Position numbers and translations under genes: made by a program
Notes under the pieces: generated by a model
Told to the model about the DNA's origin: nothing
Database searches by the model: none
The model's input: only the letters and a program-made list of their open reading frames with translations
NCBI RefSeq assembly: GCF_007859765.1
Contig: NZ_SIHJ01000002.1
Location: forward strand, 372,001-436,000
Origin: Posidoniimonas corsicana
GTDB taxonomy: Bacteria > Planctomycetota > Planctomycetia > Pirellulales > Lacipirellulaceae
Length of the DNA stretch: 64,000 bases
Direction of reading: 5' to 3'
In this document: positions 28,112 through 37,272 of the stretch, piece after piece
Layout: every line of letters begins with the position of its first letter
Numbering within the stretch: the first letter of the stretch is position 1

Positions 28112-29764
28112 CTCAGAAGAACCCCATGAAACACCTTGTTTCGTGGGGTTTTTTCGTGTCGGATCGGACTCCGTTGGCCTAGGTGAGTTGTCAGCAGTTA
28201 TCACTAAATCGCCCCCGTTGCCACGATTTGGTGCAACCACTGGTGCAACCGAAGGAGACGAGGGCTGCCCCCGGTCGCTGTCTCTGGGTTGACTTCGGGG
28301 GCATGATGCCTCCAAGGGCAGACTTGGAAGCTTCTCGAGGGCGCCGGCAACGTCGAGCATCCGCGGGTCGGTGTAGACGTTCATCGTCAGGTCGATCGAG
28401 CTATGCCGCATCGCCGCCTGGGCGGTCCTCGGAGTGACTCCCCCGGCCGAGAGCAGAGACCCGAAACTGTGCCGCAGAGCGTGGATGTCGAGCGTCCTGC
28501 CGCGGTCGTCTGCTTTTGGGATGCCCGCCACCTCTAGGTCGCGGTCAAACACTGCAATCGGGACCGGCGGCATGGTGAACAGCTTCCTGTCGGCTGATGG
28601 AAGCCCACCATCTTCCATGGTTTGGCAAGGCTCGCCGGGTTTCTCGCCCTGCGCACTTAGCTGACCAATCCATTGCCGAAGATCGTCTGCCAGATCGCTC
28701 CGGAGAGGAGCCTCGGTGCGCTGTCGGTTCTTCGCATGCTTGGCTTCTAGAATCGCGTAGGGAGTAGCCGTATCAAGCACCAGCGAGCCGACTGTAAGCG
28801 AAGCTAGTTCGCCGCGCCGCAGGCCAGTCAATACGAGCGTCTTGTAGAAGAGAGCCCTTTGACGCCCCAAGGATTCGAGCCGGGTGATCGTCTCTGGTTC
28901 GGCTGTGAGGCGGTCTTTCGCCCGCGCAATGCATGCCTGCAGATTCTCCAGCCTCAGCGGCTCGAACTGCCAGGTATCACGCTTGCTACGCCGTTCGGAC
29001 TCATCCTTAGGCACGGTTAGTCGGCCCCGCTCGGCCAGTGGACGCCAGCAGGCTGCGTTGAGTAGCCTCCGCAACTCATCAGCGGTCATTGCCCTTCGCT
29101 GGCGTCGGATGTCAACCTTCTGGTCGAGGTTACCGATCCGCTTTGTGGGATCCGCCGAGAGCCTTGATGCCGCAACTGCCCAACGGCAGAATGCCCCCAC
29201 TGCTTGCAGGTAACTGTTGCGGGTCCGAGGGGAGAGCCCCTCAGCGACTTGTGCAGAGAGCCATTGCTCAATCGGCGTGGCAACGATGTCCCGCATCGAA
29301 CACATCGCACACTCTTGAAATACCCGCCGCGCCAACCGATCGCAGTCGGCGATATGCCTCGCACAGCGACCTCTGTTGCGCAGGTGTGTCATGTAGTCAT
29401 TCAAGCTCTCAGCGATTGGCGTCGCGAGCCAATCGCGGACCTCGTCCTCGGTCTGCGTGACGATCCCAGACCGGACCCGTTCCGCACGCGCTAGGTGGTC
29501 GTTCAACACCGCCTGGGCAGCGTCCTTTGACCGGCATCCCGTGGCGACCTCTCTGACAACGCCAGAGCCGTCGCGGTACTTGGCGGTGTAGGTGCTGGCC
29601 TCGGTACGGATCCGCAGTCTGCCGTCTTCCCCCTGTATGACCGGCGCCGTTTGGCGCCTCCCATTGCGGCCCCGCCACGTTGCTAGCCGCACCCCGTTCT
29701 TGACGTAGCACTCCGCCGATGCCGGCAGGTTTCGAGTTACTGTCTTGCGGAAGACTGATCCCAT
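28058..29764 (-). CDS. Tyrosine recombinase (integrase) of a tRNA-Cys-linked element, 568 aa
   Basis: Site-specific recombinase. The core-binding SAM-like domain is at about residues 110-210. The catalytic domain has Arg316 (LTGLRRGEL), His428-x-x-Arg431 (HALRHSF), His454 and nucleophile Tyr464 (NVYTD). About 100 residues follow the tyrosine, Ser/Pro/Arg-rich and unlike known folds; the last ~18 (RRRPDSNRGCRICNPMP) are simply the antisense of tRNA-Cys, so the frame crosses both the terminator and the tRNA. The true functional end may be earlier. Being next to an intact tRNA is the classic arrangement for an integrated element. Confidence 0.93.
   Translation of the reverse strand: MGSVFRKTVTRNLPASAECYVKNGVRLATWRGRNGRRQTAPVIQGEDGRLRIRTEASTYTAKYRDGSGVVREVATGCRSKDAAQAVLNDHLARAERVRSGIVTQTEDEVRDWLATPIAESLNDYMTHLRNRGRCARHIADCDRLARRVFQECAMCSMRDIVATPIEQWLSAQVAEGLSPRTRNSYLQAVGAFCRWAVAASRLSADPTKRIGNLDQKVDIRRQRRAMTADELRRLLNAACWRPLAERGRLTVPKDESERRSKRDTWQFEPLRLENLQACIARAKDRLTAEPETITRLESLGRQRALFYKTLVLTGLRRGELASLTVGSLVLDTATPYAILEAKHAKNRQRTEAPLRSDLADDLRQWIGQLSAQGEKPGEPCQTMEDGGLPSADRKLFTMPPVPIAVFDRDLEVAGIPKADDRGRTLDIHALRHSFGSLLSAGGVTPRTAQAAMRHSSIDLTMNVYTDPRMLDVAGALEKLPSLPLEASCPRSQPRDSDRGQPSSPSVAPVVAPNRGNGGDLVITADNSPRPTESDPTRKNPTKQGVSWGSSERRRPDSNRGCRICNPMP
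28120..28155 (+). terminator. Intrinsic terminator after tRNA-Cys
   Basis: AACCCCATGAAACA (28120-28133), loop CCT, TGTTTCGTGGGGTT (28137-28150), then TTTTCG. The 14-bp stem has a single G-U pair. It sits within the recombinase reading frame (antisense), so this hairpin belongs either to the tRNA or to the element's att region. Confidence 0.88.
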
Positions 29765-29823
29765 TTTGTTCTCGCTTGCTCTGCTTAACGGTAGTAGTCG
29801 TAGCGCGTTATCTTGCGAATGGG

Positions 29824-31929
29824 CTACTCGAGATCCGCGTCGAAGAGTTGGAAGTAGGTCTTCGGGCGACCTCCGCCAGGGCCGGGGGTTGTGGTGAACC
29901 AGGCCCCCAATCCTTCCTTCCGTAGGTTGTTCAGCGCCATTTCTGCTTCATTCGCCGATCTAATCGCGCTGCCTTTCCGCTTCGCAAGCCGACCTCGTAC
30001 GACGTCGCTTGCGGTTACACTCCCCCCCTGCTCTAGAATCCAGCCCACGAGGTCTTCTGATTGCCGGTCTGCTAGCGTTTGCGACAGCATTGAGTAAACC
30101 CGCATCGTCTCTGCCTTGAACCACTCTGTGAGCTCGATTGCGGTCTCCAATGTGCCGTCCGAAACGAAGTCGTCCTCGCTGCCGTCTTCGGACACGTCGC
30201 CAACGGCCACCTTGACGCAATGCAAGACCAGCGCGAGGCGTAGTGGAATCTCTTCAAGCTTCGCCCAAGCAGCGGCCCTGCTGCCCACGAATGCGCTTCC
30301 CGATGCGTTGTGGCGATCATACCACTGCTTGTACCTTTGAGCGGCGTCTTCGCCGAGGGCGACCTCTCTTGGATGCGGACGTCCCAGGCAATCCGATTCG
30401 AGGTCTATATCCCACAGCCCGTCGAGGACTTGCTGCACCCGCCAGTCGACAGAGGCATCGACCTCCTCGTCACGCCACACCTTGGGTAGGCGAGGCGGGG
30501 CGGTCAGCAGAAAGCGGGCGAGAAGTCCTGAGTCTTCAGCGTCTTGTCCGATGAGGCGCCTAAACATGCCCGGCTGAATACCGCCTATGATTGAAACCGA
30601 GGGCGCCCAAACGGTAATTGTGGGCGGGACTCCCGTCTTTCGGTCAACCACGAGTCGTTCGGCGGAATAGAAAGACAAGTACTGCGGCATCTGCGATCCC
30701 TTGCTGTACTTCTCGAACGAGTTGAGCCAGGCGCCCAACTCGTCCTGGACCATTAGAAGGCCTTTGGGGTTCTCCTGAAGTAGAACCGCGAGGGCCTCGA
30801 TCGTTGTGTCAGCCACAACAATCCGGCGTTCATCCGGCTTCGTCGGCGGCTCAGGTGGGGCGACTCCGTCGGACGCGGCCTTATCCCATTTCCGGCGGTC
30901 CTTCTCGTAGAACGCAAGCAACCGATTGTAATCTTCCCAGGCTGGAGCGGTGCGTAGCTGTTCTTGAGCTTCGAGTTCATCCAGTGCACTTCGGACTACC
31001 CTCATCGCAGGACTCTTCTGAGTCCCACTTTCACCTATCACGGCCGCCCAGAGGATTGGGGGCACCTTCCAGTTGCTTCGCACTCTGAGTCTCGCCGTGT
31101 TCCCAATCACCGCACCAACTGCGGTCACCAGCGGAACTGCGACATAGGAGGCGTCGCACCCCATGACCTTCGCGTGTGCCTGAACGAAGTCATCTAATGG
31201 GTAGGGAAGAAGCTCTGATGGAAAGGGCCTAAACTGTTCTCTGAGGGTCGGCTGGCGCGACCGTCTTTGTTCGGGTAGCTGTGCAATCTGCTCAGCTAAG
31301 TTCCTTCCGATCTGTTCGGGCTCGGCTGCGTCTCCGAAGCCGTCGACCCAGTCAGCTAGGCTCTCTGCTCCGAGGATGCCACGCACTTCAACCACCCGTA
31401 CGCTCAGTCGGGGCTCGCATCTCAACAGTCGTTCGATTGCAAGATCAGTAAACCCGCGGTCATCAGCTGGCTCAAGGAGAACGACCGCAGAGCGACCCGA
31501 GTAGCCGGTGAACGGATCGGCCTCACTGTGTCCGTCGGGTGGCGCGACCACGACGTGAAGCCCGAGTGAAGCGAGCTGCTCTCGCGCCTGTTCCGTCCCT
31601 ACTACGTACAGCGCGGAGCGTTCTGGATTGCCGCAAACATCCGTCTCCTCATTTGATGCCGTCGAGTCTCCAGTGATGTCGTGTGAAGCCCCGCCCGCGC
31701 AGGCAGCAGCCTCAGCTGCGCGGGCTGCGGCCAGCCCTGCCTTGTCAAACCTCACGTCCCATTCCGCGCTGCCTTCGGCGACGGTCCGCGGTGGAAGGTC
31801 ACGTGTCGCGTCCCACTTGCGGGGCTCCTGAAGGGGCCTCTTGTCGCCTTCTTGGCGGGCCCCTGAGGGGGAGACAGGATTGGCGCCTGCTGCTGAGGAG
31901 GGAGTTTCGAGTCTCTTGCCGTCATCCAT
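29824..31929 (-). CDS. DUF3987-type ATPase with TOPRIM-like N-terminal region, 701 aa
   Basis: Probable replication or primase-helicase-like protein of the element. Residues ~105-200 resemble a degenerate TOPRIM segment (VVLLEPADDRG, then SLADWVDGFGD). Residues ~225-600 match the DUF3987 helicase-like domain: Walker A GESGTQKS at 299-306, an acidic Walker B-type strand LLMVQDELGAW, and GIQPGMFRRLIG. The first 100 residues are charged and probably disordered. ATG 31929 has AGGAG 7 nt upstream; the frame is open to 32052 but that part overlaps the HTH gene. A phage- and element-associated family in planctomycetes. Confidence 0.82.
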   Translation of the reverse strand: MDDGKRLETPSSAAGANPVSPSGARQEGDKRPLQEPRKWDATRDLPPRTVAEGSAEWDVRFDKAGLAAARAAEAAACAGGASHDITGDSTASNEETDVCGNPERSALYVVGTEQAREQLASLGLHVVVAPPDGHSEADPFTGYSGRSAVVLLEPADDRGFTDLAIERLLRCEPRLSVRVVEVRGILGAESLADWVDGFGDAAEPEQIGRNLAEQIAQLPEQRRSRQPTLREQFRPFPSELLPYPLDDFVQAHAKVMGCDASYVAVPLVTAVGAVIGNTARLRVRSNWKVPPILWAAVIGESGTQKSPAMRVVRSALDELEAQEQLRTAPAWEDYNRLLAFYEKDRRKWDKAASDGVAPPEPPTKPDERRIVVADTTIEALAVLLQENPKGLLMVQDELGAWLNSFEKYSKGSQMPQYLSFYSAERLVVDRKTGVPPTITVWAPSVSIIGGIQPGMFRRLIGQDAEDSGLLARFLLTAPPRLPKVWRDEEVDASVDWRVQQVLDGLWDIDLESDCLGRPHPREVALGEDAAQRYKQWYDRHNASGSAFVGSRAAAWAKLEEIPLRLALVLHCVKVAVGDVSEDGSEDDFVSDGTLETAIELTEWFKAETMRVYSMLSQTLADRQSEDLVGWILEQGGSVTASDVVRGRLAKRKGSAIRSANEAEMALNNLRKEGLGAWFTTTPGPGGGRPKTYFQLFDADLE

Positions 31930-31993
31930 GTAGAACTCCTGTAATTCGATCACTGGTGCGCTACTTGCCCACCGTCCTTGCCACACCGCACCG

Positions 31994-32266
31994 CTACGAC
32001 CGCCGACGCATCTTAAGTCCTGGTGGCTTGTTTCCGGCGGCGTCCCACGCATCGAGTTCCGAGATCCGCCACCGCCTCAGGCGGCCAAACTCGCGAGGCT
32101 GCGGCGCCTTGCCGGTGTCAGACAGCCGCCGCCAGGTAGACGGCGAGACAGCGTACCGAGCGGCACACTCGTTGACGTCGTAGAACTCTCGAAGATCTCT
32201 GTCTTCCGGAGAGCAGAACCTCTCCGGTTGCTGACCGCCGTCGCTTGGCTTGTCGTCCGAATGCAT
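31994..32266 (-). CDS. Excisionase/AlpA-type helix-turn-helix protein, 90 aa
   Basis: Residues ~28-72 form a MerR/excisionase-like HTH: FYDVNECAARYAVSPSTWRRLSD, then PREFGRLRRWRISELDAW, with the Trp/Arg pattern of HTH_17 proteins. Such proteins direct excision or repress element genes. It lies 64 bp upstream of the DUF3987 gene in the same direction, so the order is HTH, ATPase, recombinase. Start is uncertain: ATG 32266 is chosen since the upstream extension (to 32386) is Arg-rich and unlike the family. Confidence 0.75.
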   Translation of the reverse strand: MHSDDKPSDGGQQPERFCSPEDRDLREFYDVNECAARYAVSPSTWRRLSDTGKAPQPREFGRLRRWRISELDAWDAAGNKPPGLKMRRRS

Positions 32267-33983
32267 TCCACAATCTCGCTTCAGGAGCTCGGCAAGATTC
32301 CATCCCGCCAGCCTCCTCCTGGAGTTAGTCGCCCTCATGGCGACCCGATTAGAAGCGGCCTGACCAATGGCCGCGCGCTGAATCAACCCGATGCGGACAA
32401 GGCCTCCGCGCTACCAAGGCCTAGAGCCGTTCTTGACGACGTCGCAAGTGCGTCGTTCCGACGAGGGGCAAATCTTACCTACCCGAGGCTGCCGATCAAG
32501 GTGATTCTAGCGTCTCTAACGCCTAACAATGCGTCGCACTGCTTCGCATTTTGCTTCGCTCGGTGAGCGCTGAACGAGACTGTCAAGGTGATCGCACGTA
32601 GGTTCCTCCCCCAACAGAATGGGAACCATGGGAACTTCTTTAAGAAAAAAACTTCCCCGGCTCACCTAATGGGGCCAGCAACCACTCCACAAGAGGGGGC
32701 TGCTACTAGGACTAGCCACCGGACCTCAAACCCTCGGTACAAGTCACTGGCGATGTGCTGAAGGTGCAATCGAGCGTGCTCTCCGGACAACCAGTGCCTG
32801 CACTCAAGACAAGCTCGCGTCATCGGATTCTGCCTTGTATGGTGGGTCGAGGGGCGATACGCGGTCTCCAACCACCGTAGCCGGCCGTGATCGCAGTTGG
32901 CCGAACTGGTTCGCGGGAATCTCCAGACCCCAAGAGTGATTCACGGTTCTAGGCGTCAATAAGGGGGCGTTCCCACGGAGTGACGCAAGGACCGCCACAC
33001 CCGGAGCTTCGGAGACAATCAACTGCACGCACCTCGCTGGAGCCTGCCGTAGGGTTCCTTCACTGAGAGTAGGGTCGTACCTCTGCATGGAGGACAACGG
33101 TGACACCATGCACGCAGCATCGACCAATCGACCAGCGCGGGCGCCGCACCAAGCCACCTGACGATGACGTAGTCCAAGCGTGAGTTACCGTTGTGCCTCG
33201 ATTGCGATCAGATCCACTAGCAGCCCGGAATTGCTAATAGCCCGACCTACGGGGAGCAAACCTCTACACAACTGCCAAGATTCCCTGAAATCCGGAGTTC
33301 CGTAGAACCTTGTCGCGGTAGAACGGCAGGTGGAATAGGTGCTGCGAGTTCATCCTAGAGCAAAGGCAAGGCTCCGTTCAGCGAACAGAGGTCACCGCCG
33401 GCGAAGGCCCCGCCCTGTTGAGGGCAAGCCCTCCAACAACCAAACCTGCCTGCTCAACCCCTGTCGCTCTTGAGCACTACTTCAGAACTACAAGGCGACC
33501 TGCCCGTCGATACGCCATCGGGCACCTGTCGGCTGTCTCGCGTGCCGTGGCGTCACCTTCGGCTCGGCGGCAGAAGGGTCGAGGCGGTAGCTGAGTGCGT
33601 AACCTTCCATGGAGCCGCTCCAAATGCCGAGAACGAAGATCGCGGTGAAGGCGCCTGCAGGTCGCCCGGTTCTGCGATCGCTGCAACTGATGCGGCCGAT
33701 ACAATCGTCGCAAGGGGACTCCCAGACATCGCCGCAAGGACAGATTCTCGGCACGTTCACCTGGAGTGAACTAGGGTTCAGATGAGCGGGTGTGTATCGC
33801 GCATGCTCTGCTCCTTTTCACCACACTCATCTTCCGCTTCCCGTCGTCTACAGGGCAACCTGCCGCGCGCCGCGAGGCATCGGCACTCTAACGACTGCCT
33901 AGCAACGTGTGCTTGGCTATAGAACCTCGATTGGGCGTGGGCCGTTTCGCCGGCTCGCGGTCGCCAGGAGACTGTTTCACCTC
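32267..33983. other. 1.7-kb stretch without a convincing gene, possible far end of the element
   Basis: Short frames on both strands (for example minus 32804-33157 and 33488-33760) lack recognisable domains or ribosome-binding sites. An A/T-rich patch at about 32618-32660 contains the spaced repeat GGGAACcatGGGAAC and a small palindrome (TTCTTTAAGAA); it lies upstream of the HTH gene and could hold its operator. No copy of the tRNA-Cys 3' end was found here. I read this as decayed DNA or element flank. Confidence 0.5.
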
Positions 33984-34724
33984 ATGAACACAGTAGACGC
34001 TGAGAGCCTGACGTTTTCGAAGTGTGACAACATCTCGTTGCAACTCGCCCGCACGACCGACGACTACCTGGGCGCGTTTACCCTGGTGCACGATTCGTAC
34101 GTTCGAGCTGACCTAAGCGATCCCCATCCGATGGGCCTGAGGATTATGCCGCACCAGCTCCTCGACACATCGCAGGTATTCGTCGCCAAGTACGATGAAC
34201 GCGTTATCAGCACCCAGACCGTCGTTGTCGACTCGCCCTTGGGGCTGCCCATGGAATCGATCTACCCGGACGTCATCGGCAGGCACCGCGCGAGCGGTCG
34301 ACGGCTGGCCGAGGTATGCTGCCTGGCCGACCGCCGGCTAAGTCCTAAGCGGTTCTTCGACCTGTTCTCAGAGCTGAGCCGGTTGATGGCCCAATTCGCT
34401 CTGCGGCACGGCGTCGACGACCTGTGGATCGCTTGCCACCCCCGCCACGCCAAACTGTATGAACGCCGCATGGGATTCCAGCTGATGGGCGACGAGCGGG
34501 ACCACCCGCTTGTGAAAGGGAACCCGGCGGTCCCGCTCCGCGTCGACCTTATCAATCTCCGCGAGGAGTACCCCAAGGTGTGGACGCAGTTCTTCAGCGA
34601 ACCGATTTCGGAGCCCGCCCTCGCACCAACACCGCACCCCGAGGCCGACTGGGAATACTTCCAGCGAATCGCGGAGGGGTGTGTGGGGGAGTTCGCTGAG
34701 AGCTCTCCCCACGTGGCAGCCTGA
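33984..34724 (+). CDS. FeeM-like N-acyl amino acid synthase (GNAT fold), 246 aa
   Basis: Resembles the N-acyl amino acid synthase FeeM group of GNAT proteins that often accompany PEP-CTERM/exosortase polysaccharide loci. Indicators are DYLGAFTLVHDSYVRADL, the strand VISTQTVVVDSPLGLPMESIY and the acetyl-donor-binding region GRRLAEVCCLADRR. Near the C-terminus, IACHPRHAKLYERRMGFQL is a typical GNAT end (motif Q-x-x-G-x-G is not visible, as in this branch). It probably joins an acyl chain to an amino acid or amine. GTG 33909 is an alternative start. First gene of the polysaccharide locus. Confidence 0.7.
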   Translation: MNTVDAESLTFSKCDNISLQLARTTDDYLGAFTLVHDSYVRADLSDPHPMGLRIMPHQLLDTSQVFVAKYDERVISTQTVVVDSPLGLPMESIYPDVIGRHRASGRRLAEVCCLADRRLSPKRFFDLFSELSRLMAQFALRHGVDDLWIACHPRHAKLYERRMGFQLMGDERDHPLVKGNPAVPLRVDLINLREEYPKVWTQFFSEPISEPALAPTPHPEADWEYFQRIAEGCVGEFAESSPHVAA

Positions 34725-34856
34725 TAGCATCAGGCTGGTCAAGCCGGGCAGCTAGGCAAATCCTGCCGGAAACAACGGCCGCGGCCGAGTTTGGCGTCTG
34801 TAGTGCCGATAATGCGCGATACGCCCCGTATCACGCCCGCGCCCTACGGCTCCACC

Positions 34857-36164
34857 ATGCGTTCCGCCCTTCTCGCCCTGCTGATCCTCTGGCCTGCCGC
34901 GCAGCCCGCGGCGGCGGAGACTCTGTGGGACCTGTGGCGGACGGCGGCCACGAACAATCCCGGGATCACCGCCACCAGACTTGAGACTCAAGCGGCCGGC
35001 AGCGAGGCCCTGGCTGCCGAGGCCAAGCTGGCGCCGTCCGCATCGATCAAGACCGGCTACACGTTTCGGAGCAGCGAGCCGAGCTTCGTCGGCAGCCAAC
35101 CCCAACTGGGCTTCAGCTCGTTCCGTCTGCCCTACGCGCAGCAGCAGGCCGCCAACCTTGCCGCGCGGGTTAACGTGCCCCTATGGACCGCGGGGCGGCT
35201 AGAGAGTTCTGCGGCGGCCGCGCACTCTCGTCAGCACGCTTCACGCGAGGCAGCGTGCTGGGCGGAGATGCAGCTCCGCATGGCGGTGGCCGACGCTTTC
35301 GTGCGAGTGCTGCAGGCCGACGCCGAACTGATCGCCGCCGGCCGCCTGCTGAAGAGCTCAGAGGCGATCGCGTCGGATACCCGCCAGCGGTCGATACAGC
35401 AGCTAGCAACCGACCAGCGGGTGCTCGAATCACGAGTTCTGGTGCTGGAATCGCAGCAGCGACTCGTCGAGGCGAGGAACTCTCAGCAGGACTCGGTCGC
35501 CGAGCTCAACCAGCTTCTCGGACGCCCCTTGGACTACCGGGTTGAGCTCGCGGAGCCCTATCTCGCCCCGTTGAGCCAGACCCGCGCCGAGTTGGCCGAG
35601 CTCTCCCAGACCACCCGCCCAGACATCCTCGAGTTGGTGCGAATGGTGCGAATGCACGAACACGACGCGGCCGGTTGGAAGGCCGCCAAGAAGCCGCAGG
35701 TTACCGCCGAGGTCGGCTACGACTTCGAGGAGAACCGGTTCCAGTCGCCGCAGGGCATCGCCAGCGCCGGGGTCGTCGTTGACCTGAACGTCTTCGATGC
35801 AGGACAGAAACGCGAGCAATCAGAAGCCGCGCGGTGCCGGGCCTCGGCAATGACCGCCTCCTTACGCGAGCGTCAGAACGAGGCCGCACTCGAGGTGTTG
35901 CAAGCCTGGAATGCTCGGAGCCAAGCGCTCAGTGCAGAGCAGCTCGCCGCAGAGAGCCTTACGCTCGCCCTCGAGTACCATCGATCAATGCAGAAACGCT
36001 ACGAGCAGGGACTTGTGGTTGAATCCGACCTAGAAACCGCCACAGCGCGGCTGGTCGAGGCCCGAACTCAAATGACCTACGCCCGTACGAACCGCATCCT
36101 AAGCCAAATACAGCTTCGATTTGTTGCAGGATTGCTCGGGCCGGCGATGCACGTCGTAGAGTGA
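34857..36164 (+). CDS. TolC-like outer membrane efflux/export protein, 435 aa
   Basis: Signal peptide MRSALLALLILWPAAQPAAA. Two OEP-type repeats of long helices with strands between: the first starts LWDLWRTAATNNPGI, and the second is around RPDILELVRMVRMHEHDAA. QVTAEVGYDFEENRF and NVFDAGQKREQSEAA are typical strand/helix transitions of the family. Forms a trimeric outer-membrane channel with an inner-membrane partner that is not in this window. Frame is open further upstream to 34791 (TTG); ATG 34857 immediately precedes the signal peptide. Confidence 0.9.
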   Translation: MRSALLALLILWPAAQPAAAETLWDLWRTAATNNPGITATRLETQAAGSEALAAEAKLAPSASIKTGYTFRSSEPSFVGSQPQLGFSSFRLPYAQQQAANLAARVNVPLWTAGRLESSAAAAHSRQHASREAACWAEMQLRMAVADAFVRVLQADAELIAAGRLLKSSEAIASDTRQRSIQQLATDQRVLESRVLVLESQQRLVEARNSQQDSVAELNQLLGRPLDYRVELAEPYLAPLSQTRAELAELSQTTRPDILELVRMVRMHEHDAAGWKAAKKPQVTAEVGYDFEENRFQSPQGIASAGVVVDLNVFDAGQKREQSEAARCRASAMTASLRERQNEAALEVLQAWNARSQALSAEQLAAESLTLALEYHRSMQKRYEQGLVVESDLETATARLVEARTQMTYARTNRILSQIQLRFVAGLLGPAMHVVE

Positions 36165-36186
36165 CCCGCAAACGCAACGCTGCAAC

Positions 36187-36522
36187 CTACTCAAAAGTCT
36201 CGAAACTCCGCTCCGGCTCGCCCGACAGGTGGGCGGCTTCGCCGTGACTCTCCCCGACTCTCTCGAGGAGCGACGCATTGACTCGCAGGAGTTCGCGATT
36301 CTGATCGCCCAATTGGCGATTCGCCAAGACGATGCGGTTGCAGTAGGCCGACTTGGACCGTTCTCCGAGAGCGAGCCCAACTAAGAATGAAAGCAGCAGG
36401 GCCAGAATGCCGTACATTGCCTTCGTCGACACCGGATCGGCGTGGAATGTCTGCCAACTCGCGAATGCAGCGACAGCCACGGCGAGTGAGGTAAGGATGG
36501 AAAAGCTGGGGAGATCCCTCAT
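36187..36522 (-). CDS. Small two-TM membrane protein with coiled coil, 111 aa
   Basis: Hydrophobic segments at about residues 6-24 and 36-52, then a charged helical part (NRIVLANRQLGDQNRELLRVNASLLERV) that looks like a coiled coil, then an acidic end. GGAAGTGAG lies upstream of the ATG. Ends 22 bp from the stop of the TolC-like gene (convergent). Function unknown. Confidence 0.62.
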   Translation of the reverse strand: MRDLPSFSILTSLAVAVAAFASWQTFHADPVSTKAMYGILALLLSFLVGLALGERSKSAYCNRIVLANRQLGDQNRELLRVNASLLERVGESHGEAAHLSGEPERSFETFE

Positions 36523-36658
36523 AAGTAACTCACTTCCACCGACCCACCCATATCGGTGTCGCCTAGCAGAAACACCCTCCCCTACTGGAAATATAGGTCA
36601 CTCAGTTCCGGCGGGCTACGCCGAATCGCCAACCAACGGCTACGGATCGCTGCACAAT

Positions 36659-37093
36659 CTAGCGTCCACCCGCACGGCTGAAGTACTGCGAGGTATTCAG
36701 AAAGGTCGACCGCGACCCAGGATTTTGAAACCACGCGGACGCTCCCGATACGGGGCCCGCGACTCCCGCCTTCATGAGGTCGGCCTGAAGCTGCTGGTTC
36801 TCCGCGTTCTGCCGAACCTGAAACTGGATCTGCTGTTGATTGAAGGTCGCCTGCTGTTGGTTGAAGGCCGCTTGACGCTGCATCGGCCGCACGAATGAGT
36901 AGTAATTGGGTACCGGCGATGCATTCCGCCGCAGCAAGTTCATATAGGGGCTGACAGTCGGCCGTGAGGGCTGGTAGCGCTGCGGACCTTGGGCGGAAAC
37001 CATAGGCACACATGTCGCAAAGACCACCAGCGCAGCGAGCACTTTGACGAGTGCCTTGCCTCCGAACCGTTTCTTCTCCTGATCACACCTCAT
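36659..37093 (-). CDS. Short exported Gln/Asn-rich planctomycete protein, 144 aa
   Basis: Signal peptide from about residue 14 (ALVKVLAALVVFATCVPMVSA), then a proline-containing segment with the recurring planctomycete motif SPYMNLLRRN and NYYSFVRP. A Gln-rich repeat follows (FNQQQATFNQQQIQFQ) and an end FLNTSQYFSRAGG. This pattern recurs in many short exported planctomycete proteins; function unknown. ATG 37093 selected over an open upstream extension because of the signal peptide. Probably surface or periplasmic. Confidence 0.72.
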   Translation of the reverse strand: MRCDQEKKRFGGKALVKVLAALVVFATCVPMVSAQGPQRYQPSRPTVSPYMNLLRRNASPVPNYYSFVRPMQRQAAFNQQQATFNQQQIQFQVRQNAENQQLQADLMKAGVAGPVSGASAWFQNPGSRSTFLNTSQYFSRAGGR

Positions 37094-37272
37094 GTCTCTG
37101 ATCCCCTTGCATGCATTGAATAGCCAGCTATCCAGCTCTAAGAATCGGCTTATTTGAGGTTCGCGATTAAGGATTGTGACCATTCGTCCCGATGTAGGAC
37201 CCGCAGGGGTTGATCTTTTTCGTACTTCTGGGTCAACCAACGCTCCTAAGCCGCTTCCAAAACAGGTAAGCC

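Noticed and set aside
32662-33157. Minus-strand frames 32662-32871 and 32804-33157
   Set aside because: No ribosome-binding sites or recognisable motifs; overlap each other in different frames; could be remnants but not supportable.
33470-33769. Frames on both strands around 33470-33769
   Set aside because: Neither strand shows domain, start signal or protein-like composition.
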